Shown here piece by piece: positions 26,984-37,146 of a stretch of 64,000 nucleotides of DNA. The translations under genes and the position numbers were made by a program. How positions within the stretch are numbered: position 1 is the stretch's first letter; every line of letters starts with the position of its first letter. Location: assembly GCF_019049655.1 (NCBI RefSeq), contig NZ_JAFMOX010000055.1, positions 62,001 to 126,000 of the forward strand, in the 5' to 3' direction. The notes under the pieces are model-generated. The model searched no databases. It was not told where the DNA came from and worked only from the letters and a program-made list of their open reading frames with translations. The stretch comes from Rahnella rivi (GTDB lineage Bacteria; Pseudomonadota; Gammaproteobacteria; Enterobacterales; Enterobacteriaceae).

Positions 26984-27412
26984 ATGAAAAAAGTATTAGC
27001 TCTGGTTGTTGCCGCTGCAATGGGTCTGTCTTCTGTCGCTTTTGCTGCTGAAACTACAGCAACACCTGCACCTGCTGCTTCAACTACAACAGCAGCTCCG
27101 GCACCTGCTACCAAGCACGTTGCTAAACACAAAACTCACAAGAAAGTAGCCCAGAAAGCGCAGGCTGCTAAAAAACACAAAAAACACGCTAAGAAAGCAG
27201 CACCAGTGGCTCAGAAAGCGCAGGCCGCTAAAAAACACGTGAAACACGCTAAGAAAGCAGCGCCAGTTGCTCAGAAAGCACAGGCCGCTAAAAAACACGT
27301 GAAACACGCTAAAAAAGCAGCGCCGGTTGCTCAGAAAGCGCAGGCTGCTAAAAAACACGTAAAACATGCTAAGAAAGCCGCTCCTGCTGCAAAAGCAACA
27401 CCAGCTGCATAA
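26984..27412 (+). CDS. asr: Acid shock protein Asr
   Basis: Periplasmic basic protein of 142 residues. Signal peptide [21 protein letters not shown] is followed by a Thr/Ala/Pro-rich segment and then Lys/His/Ala-rich repeats: three near-identical 20-residue units [20 protein letters not shown] plus a partial one before them. Asr of E. coli is an acid-induced basic chaperone-like protein that is processed in the periplasm. SD GAGGAAT precedes the ATG. An RstA box lies upstream and ydgU/ydgD follow, as in E. coli. The unit number is likely variable between strains. Confidence 0.92.
   Translation: MKKVLALVVAAAMGLSSVAFAAETTATPAPAASTTTAAPAPATKHVAKHKTHKKVAQKAQAAKKHKKHAKKAAPVAQKAQAAKKHVKHAKKAAPVAQKAQAAKKHVKHAKKAAPVAQKAQAAKKHVKHAKKAAPAAKATPAA
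27145..27380 (+). repeat. asr: 60-base tandem repeats inside asr
   Basis: Three complete and one partial 60-base direct repeats, differing at only a few third-codon positions. The period is exactly 20 codons, so gain or loss of units keeps the frame. Confidence 0.9.
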
Positions 27413-27470
27413 GATGTACTAAGAAGTCTTTGTGAGCGTATCCACTCACCATTATCAAGACTGAAGAGTT

Positions 27471-27499
27471 AACACCCGGTTCGCCGGGTGTTTTTTTCT
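27471..27499 (+). terminator. Rho-independent terminator after asr
   Basis: Stem ACACCCGG / CCGGGTGT with a short loop (TTCG) and a run of seven T. Confidence 0.88.
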
Positions 27500-27529
27500 C
27501 CGGTTTCTATCTTGAGGTACTGATGGAAG

Positions 27530-27610
27530 ATGCTGCGCCGCTACCTGTTCGAAATCACCCTGTGCTCTCTGATCCTCTGCGGTCTGATCACCTTGTTCTT
27601 CTACTTCTGA
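27530..27610 (+). CDS. ydgU: YdgU-like small membrane protein, 26 residues
   Basis: Single-helix small protein MLRRYLFEITLCSLILCGLI followed by TLFFYF. It matches E. coli YdgU (RY.FE..L..LILC.LIT..FY pattern), and it sits in the same place, between asr and ydgD. Only one start is possible because a stop lies three codons upstream; GAGG is 12 bases from the ATG, with GGAAG directly before it. Function unknown. It follows the asr terminator by about 30 bases, so it may be expressed by read-through of the asr transcript. Confidence 0.75.
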   Translation: MLRRYLFEITLCSLILCGLITLFFYF

Positions 27611-27757
27611 AGTGTTTATACCCGCGAAGATGACGCTCGTTATCTGCTCAAAAGATTGAATTATCATACAAAAATAGCCACCATCAATGATAACCGTCTA
27701 TAATCGTTCAATAATAACGGGTTCTTGGGTTCTCCCTGTTTTCAAGGTCAGAATGTT

Positions 27758-28630
27758 ATGCGCATCGCGTTACCGCTGTTTTTGTGCTTTTTCTGTTTTA
27801 CCGCCAGTTCCCTTGTCCATGCAGACTCCCCGGATGATGCAGACGATGACGCACCTGCTATCTCTGTTAAAGAAAAAACTGCCCTGTTCTTTGGTCATGA
27901 CCAGCGCCAGCCTGTGGCTGCCTCGTCGCACTGGCCCTGGCAGGCTATCGGACAGATAGAAACCGCCAGCGGTAATTTATGTACCGCGACCCTGATTTCA
28001 AAACACCTGGTGTTGACCGCCGGCCATTGCGTTCTCGCGCCTCCGGGCAACATCGATAAAGTCGTCGCCCTGCGCTTTATTTCCCATAATCAGAAATGGC
28101 GTTATCAGATCACCGCGTTGCAAACGCTGGTGGATCCTAAACTGGGTAAGAAACTCAAAGCCGATGGCGAAGGCTGGATTGTGCCACCGAAAGCGGCACC
28201 TTTTGATTTTGCGTTGATTCGCCTGACTGACGAGAAGCTGGCGTTGCCGATCAAGCCCCTGCCGTTATGGAGTGGATCGCGCGACGATCTGACCGCCCTG
28301 CTTAAACAGGAAGGCCGGAAAGTGACGCAGGCAGGGTATCCGGAAGATCATCTGGATGATTTGTACGTCCATCAGGATTGTCAGGTCACCGGATGGGCGC
28401 AGCCAGGCGTGTTGTCGCACCGCTGTGACACGCTTCCGGGTGACAGCGGTTCGCCGTTATTGATAAAAAATGCCGACGGCTGGTCACTGGTGGCGATCCA
28501 AAGCTCGGCGCCCGCCGCGCAGGACCGCTATCTGGCCGATAACCGCGCACTGGCCGTTCCCGCCATCCGCGATGCCCTGAGCACGCTCTCTTCCGGGGTG
28601 ATCAGCGCGAGCACAACGCCAGCGCCATAA
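27758..28630 (+). CDS. ydgD: YdgD-like periplasmic trypsin-type serine protease
   Basis: Secreted S1-type peptidase of 290 residues. Signal peptide [22 protein letters not shown]; catalytic triad H90 (LTAGHC), D150 (FDFALI) and S230 (LPGDSGSP). SATLI-type segment [18 protein letters not shown] is typical. The frame reaches 27725, but ATG 27758 gives a clean signal peptide and has AAGGTCAG upstream. The family is linked by position to asr, and a role in Asr processing has been suggested from this linkage but is not shown here. Confidence 0.88.
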   Translation: MRIALPLFLCFFCFTASSLVHADSPDDADDDAPAISVKEKTALFFGHDQRQPVAASSHWPWQAIGQIETASGNLCTATLISKHLVLTAGHCVLAPPGNIDKVVALRFISHNQKWRYQITALQTLVDPKLGKKLKADGEGWIVPPKAAPFDFALIRLTDEKLALPIKPLPLWSGSRDDLTALLKQEGRKVTQAGYPEDHLDDLYVHQDCQVTGWAQPGVLSHRCDTLPGDSGSPLLIKNADGWSLVAIQSSAPAAQDRYLADNRALAVPAIRDALSTLSSGVISASTTPAP

Positions 28631-28652
28631 GCCATACGCTCAGCGGAAATAA

Positions 28653-28694
28653 AAAAGCCGCCGGTTGTTCAACAGACAACCGGCGGCTTTTTAT
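28653..28694. terminator. Bidirectional terminator between ydgD and hrpA
   Basis: Perfect 15-bp stem AAAGCCGCCGGTTGT / ACAACCGGCGGCTTT with a 7-base loop, A tract on the left and T tract on the right. It serves both convergent genes. Confidence 0.92.
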
Positions 28695-28710
28695 TGCACA
28701 CGAAAATGAA

Positions 28711-31700
28711 TTACACCAGTTGCTCCATGGTCTGCAAAATCCGTTTATCTGAGATCGGATACGGTGTGCCAAGTTGCTGCGCAAAATAGCTGACGCGCAG
28801 TTCCTCTATCATCCAGCGCACTTCCTTCACGTCTTCACTCTGCTGGCGTACCGGCGGCAATTTATTCAGCCACTGCTGCCACTGTTTCTCAATACTCTCG
28901 ACTTTCAGCATCTGCGCCCGGTCACGGTGCGGATCCATCGCCAGTTTGTCCATCCGCCGCTCGATAGCATTGAGATAACGCAGGGTATCCGGCAGACGTT
29001 TCCAGCCGTTTTGCGTCACGAAACCACGGTAAATCAGGCCGGACATCTGCGCTTTGATATCTGAAAGCGCCAGCGCCAGGCTGATATCAATACGACCTTT
29101 CAGCCGTTTATTGATGTTGAAAACCGTCGTCAGGATCTGCTCGACCTGAATGGCAATCTGCACCACGGCTTCATTCAGGTTAGCGCGAACGTGCTCGTGT
29201 AATTTGGCGAAATCCTCTTCGCGCCACACCAGCCCGCCGGACTCAGCGATCAGTTTGTCGATGCCGCAGGAAATGCAGTCGTCGATCAGATCCAGCACTT
29301 TGCCGTACGGGTTGAAATACAGCCCCAGCTTGGCTTTATTCGGCAACTTATCGTGCAGATATTTGATGGGGGAAGGAATATTCAGCAGCAGCAGGCGACG
29401 CATTCCGCCCCACATTGCCTGTTGCTGTTCCAGTTCGCTGTCAAATAATCGGATGGCGATACTGTCTTTTTCATCAACTATCGCCGGGTAGGCTTTCACC
29501 TCATACCCGCCGCGCTTCTGTTCGTAACGCTCGGGCAGCGTGCCAAAACTCCAGACATGCAAGTCACGCTGTTCGATACCGTCGTCGGCGACGGCGGAAA
29601 GTGTCTGCTGCACCTGCTCTTTCAGGCCGGCTTTCAGCGCCGTCAGGTCTTTGCTTTCACGCAGTGTTTTGTTTTTGTCATCAACAATGCGGAACGTCAT
29701 CTTAAGATGATCGGGCACCTGATCCAGCTGCCAGTCTTCACGTGACAACGTCACTCCACTCATCTTACGCAGCTCTTTTTCCATCGCATCCAGCAGCGGC
29801 ATTTCAAAAGGTTTGATGCGCCCCATCAGGGCATCCGCGTAGTTTGGCGCAGGAACAAAGTTACGGCGTAACGGCTTCGGTAATGACTTGATCAGTGCCA
29901 TAATAAGCTCCCGGCGAATGCCGGGGATCTGCCAGTCAAAGCCCTGTTCGCTGACCTGATTAAGCAACGGCAGCGGGATATGCACCGTGACCCCGTCGGC
30001 ATCGGTGCCCGGCTCAAACTGATAAGTGACGCGCAGTTTGATGTTGCCCTGATGCCAGAAGTTCGGGTAATCATGGGCGCTGATATTGCCTGCGCCCTCT
30101 TTGATCAGCATGCTTTTTTCGAAGTTGAGGCTGTCCTGCGGCTGTGTTTTCCACCAGGTATCAAAATGCCGCCCTGAAACCACTTCCATGCCAATACGCT
30201 GTTCGTAGAACAGGAACAACGTCTCTTCATCCACCAGAATATCGCGGCGGCGGGATTTGTGTTCCAGCTCTTCGACCTCAGAACGCAGACGCAGGTTGGC
30301 GCGGAAGAACGCGTGACGCGTCTGCCAGTCGCCTTCCACCAGGGCATGGCGGATAAACAGTTCGCGCGACACCACGGGATCGATGGTGCCGTAATTGACG
30401 CTGCGCGCCGCCACAATCGGCAGGCCGTACAGCGTCACTTTCTCCGTCGCCATCACCGCGCCCTGGGCTTTTTCCCAATGCGGTTCGCTGTAACTGCTCT
30501 TCGCCAGATGCTTCGCCAGCGGCTCAATCCATTCCGGTTCGATACGTGCAGCAATGCGCCCCCACAGGCGGCTGGTTTCCACCAGTTCGGCGACCATCAC
30601 CCATTTTGGCGGCTTCTTGAACAAACCGGAGCCAGGGAACACCGCAAAGCGGGCGTTGCGCGCACCGGTATACTCTTGTTTATCCACATCTTTCTGGCCG
30701 ATATGTGACAGCAAACCGGTCAGCAGCGAACAGTGGATTTCGCGATACTCAGCCGGTTCGCTGTTCACCGGCAGCCCGAGCTCTTTCACCACCTGACGCA
30801 GCTGGGTGTAGATGTCCTGCCACTCGCGTACGCGCAAATAGTTCAGAAAATCGCTGCGGCACAGCTTACGGAACTGTGCCGAGGTCAGCTCTTTTTGCTG
30901 CACTTTCAGGTGATCCCACAAATTGACGAACGCCTGGAAATCAGAGTCTTTATCGGCAAAGCGGCGATGTTTCTCATCGGACGCCTGCTGTTTGTCCATC
31001 GGGCGCTCACGCGGATCCTGAATCGACAGCGCCGAGGTGATGATCATCACTTCGCGCACGCAGCCGTTTTTCTGCGCTTCCAGTACCATGCGCGCCAGAC
31101 GCGGATCCACCGGCAACTGCGCCAGCTGACGACCGAGCGGGGTCAGGGTGTAACGGCCATCGACGGCATTATTGATGGCGTTCAGCTCTTCCAGCAGACG
31201 CACGCCGTCCTGAATATTGCGCTTATCCGGCGCTTCGACGAACGGGAATGCGGCGATATCGCCCAGCCCGAGCGAGGTCATTTGTAAAATAACGGACGCC
31301 AGATTGGTGCGCAGAATTTCGGGGTCGGTAAATTCAGGGCGCGACAGGAAATCCATCTCAGAATAGAGACGGATACAAATCCCTTCAGAGACACGGCCAC
31401 AGCGGCCTTTACGCTGGTTGGCGGAGGCCTGTGAGACGGGTTCAATCGGCAGGCGCTGCACTTTGGTGCGGAAACTGTAGCGGCTGATACGCGCAGTGCC
31501 GGGGTCAATCACATACTTGATGCCGGGCACGGTCAGCGAGGTTTCGGCGACGTTGGTTGCCAGCACGATGCGCCGGCCCGTGTGCGACTGGAAAACGCGG
31601 TTCTGCTCGCTGTTCGACAGCCGCGCATACAGCGGCAAAATCTCAGTGTGCGGTAAATCCAGCCGGTTAAGCGCATCAGCGGTATCACGGATTTCACGCT

Positions 31701-32586
31701 CACCGCTCATGAAAATCAGGATGTCGCCCATGCTTTCGCGGCCAAGCTCATCAACGGCGTCAAAAATCGCCTGCAGCTGATCGCGGTCCACATCGTCAGC
31801 GTCATCGACAATCGGCCGGTAACGCACGTCAACCGGATAGGTACGGCCTGACACTTCAATGATCGGCGCGTTGTTAAAATGACGTGAGAAGCGCTGCGGA
31901 TCGATGGTGGCCGAGGTAATGATGACTTTCAGATCCGGGCGTTTGGGCAACAACTGACGCAGATAACCGAGAATGAAATCGATGTTCAGGCTGCGCTCAT
32001 GCGCTTCATCGATGATCAGCGTGTCGTATTGCATCAGCATGCGATCCTGCTGGATTTCGGCCAGCAGAATACCGTCAGTCATCAGTTTGACCAGCGTGTT
32101 GTCACCGACCTGATCGGTAAAGCGGACTTTATAGCCGACCGTGTTGCCAAGCGTGGTGTCCAGCTCATCGGCAATACGGTTCGCCACCGTACGCGCCGCC
32201 AGACGTCGCGGCTGGGTGTGGCCGATCACGCCTTTTATCCCGCGCCCAAGCTCCATGCAGATTTTTGGGATCTGCGTAGTTTTACCGGAACCGGTTTCCC
32301 CGGCAACGATCACCACCTGATGGTCGCGAATGGCGTTAAAGATATCGTCTTTTTTCTGACTGACCGGCAGATTTTGCGGATAGCTGATTTTTGGTCGTGA
32401 TGCTTCGCGGGAGCTGACTTTTTTCAGGCTCTCAGTGATCGCGTTTTGGATTTCAGCACTTAATGCCTCGAGGGCTTCAGGCTTGTTGATCTTGTTGGCA
32501 CCCTGCAAACGACGTTGCAGGCGTTGCCGGTCACGTAGCATCAGCCCGTCTAACTGCGCTGATAGTGCCGCGAGCGGTGATTTCAC
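28711..32586 (-). CDS. hrpA: ATP-dependent RNA helicase HrpA
   Basis: DEAH-box helicase of 1291 residues (E. coli HrpA is about 1300). Motif I GETGSGKTT (96-104), DEAH (193-196) and SAT (225-227), then motifs V/VI (NVAETSLTVPG, QRKGRCGRVSEG), the HA2 domain (about 450-550) and a long C-terminal region including the DUF3418 part ending at MEQLV. It acts on mRNA and on stalled ribosomes. The gene is alone on the minus strand, starts 303 bases from divergent azoR, and carries a matS site in its coding sequence. Confidence 0.97.
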   Translation of the reverse strand: MKSPLAALSAQLDGLMLRDRQRLQRRLQGANKINKPEALEALSAEIQNAITESLKKVSSREASRPKISYPQNLPVSQKKDDIFNAIRDHQVVIVAGETGSGKTTQIPKICMELGRGIKGVIGHTQPRRLAARTVANRIADELDTTLGNTVGYKVRFTDQVGDNTLVKLMTDGILLAEIQQDRMLMQYDTLIIDEAHERSLNIDFILGYLRQLLPKRPDLKVIITSATIDPQRFSRHFNNAPIIEVSGRTYPVDVRYRPIVDDADDVDRDQLQAIFDAVDELGRESMGDILIFMSGEREIRDTADALNRLDLPHTEILPLYARLSNSEQNRVFQSHTGRRIVLATNVAETSLTVPGIKYVIDPGTARISRYSFRTKVQRLPIEPVSQASANQRKGRCGRVSEGICIRLYSEMDFLSRPEFTDPEILRTNLASVILQMTSLGLGDIAAFPFVEAPDKRNIQDGVRLLEELNAINNAVDGRYTLTPLGRQLAQLPVDPRLARMVLEAQKNGCVREVMIITSALSIQDPRERPMDKQQASDEKHRRFADKDSDFQAFVNLWDHLKVQQKELTSAQFRKLCRSDFLNYLRVREWQDIYTQLRQVVKELGLPVNSEPAEYREIHCSLLTGLLSHIGQKDVDKQEYTGARNARFAVFPGSGLFKKPPKWVMVAELVETSRLWGRIAARIEPEWIEPLAKHLAKSSYSEPHWEKAQGAVMATEKVTLYGLPIVAARSVNYGTIDPVVSRELFIRHALVEGDWQTRHAFFRANLRLRSEVEELEHKSRRRDILVDEETLFLFYEQRIGMEVVSGRHFDTWWKTQPQDSLNFEKSMLIKEGAGNISAHDYPNFWHQGNIKLRVTYQFEPGTDADGVTVHIPLPLLNQVSEQGFDWQIPGIRRELIMALIKSLPKPLRRNFVPAPNYADALMGRIKPFEMPLLDAMEKELRKMSGVTLSREDWQLDQVPDHLKMTFRIVDDKNKTLRESKDLTALKAGLKEQVQQTLSAVADDGIEQRDLHVWSFGTLPERYEQKRGGYEVKAYPAIVDEKDSIAIRLFDSELEQQQAMWGGMRRLLLLNIPSPIKYLHDKLPNKAKLGLYFNPYGKVLDLIDDCISCGIDKLIAESGGLVWREEDFAKLHEHVRANLNEAVVQIAIQVEQILTTVFNINKRLKGRIDISLALALSDIKAQMSGLIYRGFVTQNGWKRLPDTLRYLNAIERRMDKLAMDPHRDRAQMLKVESIEKQWQQWLNKLPPVRQQSEDVKEVRWMIEELRVSYFAQQLGTPYPISDKRILQTMEQLV
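29742..29754. promoter_or_regulatory. matS site (MatP binding) inside hrpA
   Basis: GTGACAACGTCAC matches the Ter-macrodomain consensus GTGACRNYGTCAC at every defined base. MatP binds such sites to organise the terminus region. I found only this one on reading the window. Its spacing fits the known density of about one per 35 kb in E. coli Ter. Confidence 0.75.
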
Positions 32587-33507
<921 letters not shown>

Positions 33508-33588
33508 TTTTCACAATCAGGGCGCGGGCTACTCTCTTTAAAATCTGTGTCTGAAAACCCGCTCTGATGTTGTTGTGAAAACCCTCTT

Positions 33589-33612
33589 GCGCGCTTAATA
33601 GCGCGCTTTTTT
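33589..33612 (+). terminator. Rho-independent terminator after azoR
   Basis: GCGCGC / GCGCGC stem with TTAATA loop and a run of six T. Lies between convergent azoR and ydbL. Confidence 0.8.
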
Positions 33613-33645
33613 ATTTCCCTGCGCCATGAATGAATACGTCTGTTT

Positions 33646-33984
33646 TTACTTCTGCAACCACTTCCCGTTAATGCCGCGCACCCATTCGCCCTTTCCGGCT
33701 CTGGCGACCAGTTTTTGCCCGGCCAGTTTGGCGACATCGTCGGTGGTGACCTGATTATCCTGCGCGACTTGCTGATACTGCTGTTTGCGGGCGTCGTTGA
33801 TGCGCGTCGCGAAGGCGATACTTTCCTGATCGTCTCTGACCGGCGCCAGATAGCCGGAAAGCGTTTCCCCCACCAGACCTTGCTGTTTCGCTTCGCTGAG
33901 TGTTAACGCGAACGCCTGACTGCACAGCAGTAAACCGCTGGTCAGCAGCATAAGGCTGAATCTTTTGATAAATGCCCTGGGCAT
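33646..33984 (-). CDS. ydbL: YdbL, DUF1318 periplasmic protein
   Basis: Secreted protein of 112 residues with signal peptide ending QAFA-LT (about residue 26). The mature part starts LTLSEAKQQGLVGE and ends EWVRGINGKWLQK, the DUF1318 pattern. In E. coli YdbL works with YdbH and YnbE, and is thought to moderate formation of the YdbH-YnbE intermembrane phospholipid bridge. It is the last gene of ydbH-ynbE-ydbL, 8 bases after ynbE. Confidence 0.93.
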   Translation of the reverse strand: MPRAFIKRFSLMLLTSGLLLCSQAFALTLSEAKQQGLVGETLSGYLAPVRDDQESIAFATRINDARKQQYQQVAQDNQVTTDDVAKLAGQKLVARAGKGEWVRGINGKWLQK

Positions 33985-33992
33985 ATCGGCTC

Positions 33993-34187
33993 CTAAAACA
34001 GATCGTTCTGGTTTTTAAGCAGATTTTCGACGTCTTTATCCACTTTGATGTGGATCTCATGCTCAATCTTGACGTTCATATTGATGGTGATCGGCTCTTT
34101 TGGCGCAGCCAGTTCGATGCGGGGAACGCAGCCGCTGAGCATCATAACGCCCAGCACCACGCACGGGCCGACAAGTCGCTGTTTCAT
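33993..34187 (-). CDS. ynbE: YnbE outer-membrane lipoprotein
   Basis: Lipoprotein of 64 residues: MKQRLVGPCVVLGVMMLSGC with lipobox LSGC (Cys 20), then VPRIELAAPKEPITINMNVK and EIHIKVDKDVENLL, as in E. coli YnbE. It forms a beta-strand stack at the top of the YdbH bridge in the outer membrane. The frame extends to 34319, but ATG 34187 overlaps the ydbH stop by four bases and fits the lipoprotein signal. Part of ydbH-ynbE-ydbL. Confidence 0.93.
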   Translation of the reverse strand: MKQRLVGPCVVLGVMMLSGCVPRIELAAPKEPITINMNVKIEHEIHIKVDKDVENLLKNQNDLF

Positions 34188-36910
34188 TGTACCTTCCTCA
34201 CTGATTGATCCTTTTTCTGCCCGGCGTCTGCGGGGCTTTTCGACAGCGCATTCGCGGGTAAGGAAACCTGCTGTTGCAGCCATTCCTGAAGATTGTCGCC
34301 AAAGCGCAAACTGCGCCACAGCTGATAGATATTTTCCTGATGGGTGTAATTGAGCACGACTTCCCGTTTCTCTTTTTCACCGCCGTGCGTCGTGTCGGTA
34401 TAATTTACGCCGTCGATTTTTGCGGCCATTGTCATTTCACCGAGATTATCGAGGCTGACCTGCGCCTCTGACCGGCTGATTTCCATATATCGCAGCAGGC
34501 CAATCACCATACCATTGGCGAAGTTGCCGCTGGCCATCGCATCGGCAAATTGCTGATCGAGACGCAGGGTCAGGCCGCCGTCATTTTTTATCCAGCCGTT
34601 ATGAATAATCCATTTTGGATTGTCCACATACAGCGGTAACTCTCCGTAAATCATTCCTGACATCGCCAGCTGTTTGGGTTTCAGGGCGGTGAATAACTCA
34701 CTGAGACTGATTTTTTCCAGTTTGAGCACGGCCGCATCGTGTTGCGGCATACGCAGCGCCGACAAACTCAGGTGCCCGCGCAGCGCGTCCACACCGAGAT
34801 TGGAAAGCGTCAGCGGTTTGTCTTCACTCCACGGATAATGGCCCTGCAAATCCGCCGTAATATTATTCATCGTGATCAGGTTGTTGATTTCGCCGATGCG
34901 CAGCATCACCGGCTGTGTGACGCCCAGCTGCCAGACCGCATCCTGCAGGCGATACGGCAGACTGAAATCCAGCCCGCTCAGGTCGCCGTCTTTCAGCCAC
35001 ATGCCGCCGTTTTTCACCACCCAGTGACCGCCCGCAATGAAACCCTGACCGCGCGCGGCGGAAAATGCCGACTGCGCGTAGAAAGATCCTTCACGTAATT
35101 TGATGTCGAGATCCGGTGTCAGCAGCGTCTGAAACGCCGTGAGCTGTTGTTTCGGCCACCAGCCTTCTCCGCGCAGACGCTCACCGTCCCAGCGCCCGGA
35201 CAGTCGGATCGGGCCAATCGGTTTGGCGTCAAGCGATCCGCGCAGGGTAAAGTGCGAGGGGGTATCGCCGCTGAGTTGCAGCGTCAGGGTTGCAGGCGGC
35301 AGATAACCGCCGTTGGTAAAGGCGATTTTCTTCGCCACCAGCCTGATGTCGCCTTTAAACACCGTAGGCTGATCCGGGTACTGTTTTCTGAAACGTTCAG
35401 GCACCGGACGTTGCCAGACAAACGGTTGTTCCAGCGTCAGGCGCGGCGCATCCACATCCACAATGCCGTAATGCAGCCGGGCAAACCCGGTCGACAAACT
35501 GTTTATGCGGATCACGTTGTCATGCCACTGGCCTTTTCCGGACATATCCCAGCGGCCGCTGAGCGGCGGCAGATGCCCGTTGCCCCAGTAATTGAAATCC
35601 CACTGCCCGGCATCCGGCCAGAACGCCTGCGATTTTCCGTTCAGATGCAAATCAAACTTGCCCCAGTAGCTGTGCTGCGCTTTGAGGATCGCCTGTAAGG
35701 GGCCGCTGACGCCTTGCGCAGAGACTTTCACACCGGCCAGCGGCCAGCGGGCATCGGTAATGGTCAGTTCAGGCACAGGTTTACCCCAGGCCCGTAACAG
35801 GGAACCGCTGCGCAATAACAGCGTCGGGTTGAGCACCGAGCCGCTGAGCACGCCAGGCAGTGACGCGCTCAGCGAGGTCGCCTGCAAATTCGCCTGACCG
35901 GTCAGCCGGAAATCAAGATTGCTGTCGAGCAGCCCGATACGGCCCGGCCCCATCGTCAGCACCACGTTGGCTTTGCCATTGTGACCCTGAGTCAGCACGT
36001 TCAGGCGCGCGGTGATGTTGGTTTGATCAAAGGTCTGCGTCCAGTCGCTGAGCGTCAGGTTGATGCCGCCCGCCAGCGGTTGCAGGGCGTACGGCCAGCG
36101 CCATTGTCCCTGAGTGATGTTCAGCTCTTTGTCATTGAGCTTCCACGGTAATCTCGCCAGTGGCGACTCGCTGCCTTTTTCAGTCAGCGTCAGTACGCCT
36201 TCGGTGGCCTGCCAGCTCAGCTGAATATCCAGCGGATTGGGCACCTGGGCGGTGCGCATTTCCGCGTGCAGTTCACCGGATTCAGGCAGCCTGTCGAAGG
36301 TGGCGGGAAGCAGCAGTTTTCCGCTCAGGGTGATGGGCTGATCGCTGCCCGGCGGTGTCAGGCTGAAGGTGTGGATCGCCAGTGTAAGGTTGCCGTCGAG
36401 GATTGCATCCAGCGTCAGCGATTCGCCGTTAAAGGAAAGGTGCTGCACGCCGCCGGTATTATCGAGCTGTAATTTCCCGGCATAGCGCTGCCACGGCGTG
36501 ACAGAGAAATGCGCAATATTGACCCGCCCTGCGGGAAGCACACTCTGGATGTCGGCCAGCGATAAGGTGGACTGGCCGTCACTGGCGGGCAGCTTCGTCA
36601 GGCAGGCGGTGTCAACGGTGAGGGTGTCCAGATCCAGCGCCCAGCGCCCGGTCTTTTTGCTCAGGCGCGCATCTTTTGCGCTGGCAAGCACGCAATCACC
36701 GGCGGCATAGCGCAGCCCCGGCAGTTGCAGGCTGCCGCCCGACCAGTGCGGGGAACCGTTCAGCGAGAGCTGTGTTCCCGCGGGCAGCCAGTGGCTGGCG
36801 AGAGGCGGCAGCCAGCGCGGCACGGTTTTCCATAACACCCAAATAAGCAGGACAAGAATCACCACTATACTCAGGATCACGTGTACGCTTTTCTTAAGTC
36901 CGTTCCGCAT
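34184..36910 (-). CDS. ydbH: YdbH, AsmA-like intermembrane lipid-transport protein
   Basis: Large protein of 908 residues anchored by one N-terminal membrane helix (VILSIVVILVLLIWVLW, about 10-27) and otherwise made of the long beta-rich groove of AsmA-like bridge proteins (DUF748/YdbH family); the C-terminal part with GMIYGELPLYVDNPKWIIHN is typical. With TamB and YhdP it moves phospholipids to the outer membrane in E. coli. Its stop overlaps ynbE's start. Gene order and the divergent ldhA match E. coli. Confidence 0.94.
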   Translation of the reverse strand: MRNGLKKSVHVILSIVVILVLLIWVLWKTVPRWLPPLASHWLPAGTQLSLNGSPHWSGGSLQLPGLRYAAGDCVLASAKDARLSKKTGRWALDLDTLTVDTACLTKLPASDGQSTLSLADIQSVLPAGRVNIAHFSVTPWQRYAGKLQLDNTGGVQHLSFNGESLTLDAILDGNLTLAIHTFSLTPPGSDQPITLSGKLLLPATFDRLPESGELHAEMRTAQVPNPLDIQLSWQATEGVLTLTEKGSESPLARLPWKLNDKELNITQGQWRWPYALQPLAGGINLTLSDWTQTFDQTNITARLNVLTQGHNGKANVVLTMGPGRIGLLDSNLDFRLTGQANLQATSLSASLPGVLSGSVLNPTLLLRSGSLLRAWGKPVPELTITDARWPLAGVKVSAQGVSGPLQAILKAQHSYWGKFDLHLNGKSQAFWPDAGQWDFNYWGNGHLPPLSGRWDMSGKGQWHDNVIRINSLSTGFARLHYGIVDVDAPRLTLEQPFVWQRPVPERFRKQYPDQPTVFKGDIRLVAKKIAFTNGGYLPPATLTLQLSGDTPSHFTLRGSLDAKPIGPIRLSGRWDGERLRGEGWWPKQQLTAFQTLLTPDLDIKLREGSFYAQSAFSAARGQGFIAGGHWVVKNGGMWLKDGDLSGLDFSLPYRLQDAVWQLGVTQPVMLRIGEINNLITMNNITADLQGHYPWSEDKPLTLSNLGVDALRGHLSLSALRMPQHDAAVLKLEKISLSELFTALKPKQLAMSGMIYGELPLYVDNPKWIIHNGWIKNDGGLTLRLDQQFADAMASGNFANGMVIGLLRYMEISRSEAQVSLDNLGEMTMAAKIDGVNYTDTTHGGEKEKREVVLNYTHQENIYQLWRSLRFGDNLQEWLQQQVSLPANALSKSPADAGQKKDQSVRKVQ

Positions 36911-37146
36911 GACTTGCCTTGTTCTTCGCTAAATGTGTAACTGCCCGCAAGATAACATAATTAGCGTAACAACTGATGGTTGAAAAACCAGTGCCCTGAG
37001 CCTGAATAGCACAGGATAAATTGTCTGCCATCCCGCGCTCTGTTACTTTGGTCGTATTGCGCGAATTGTTTCCAAAACGTTTTATTCCTTAGAAAACATA
37101 AGGAAACAACATCGCCACAGATTCAAACTCACTGCGGAGAAACACC

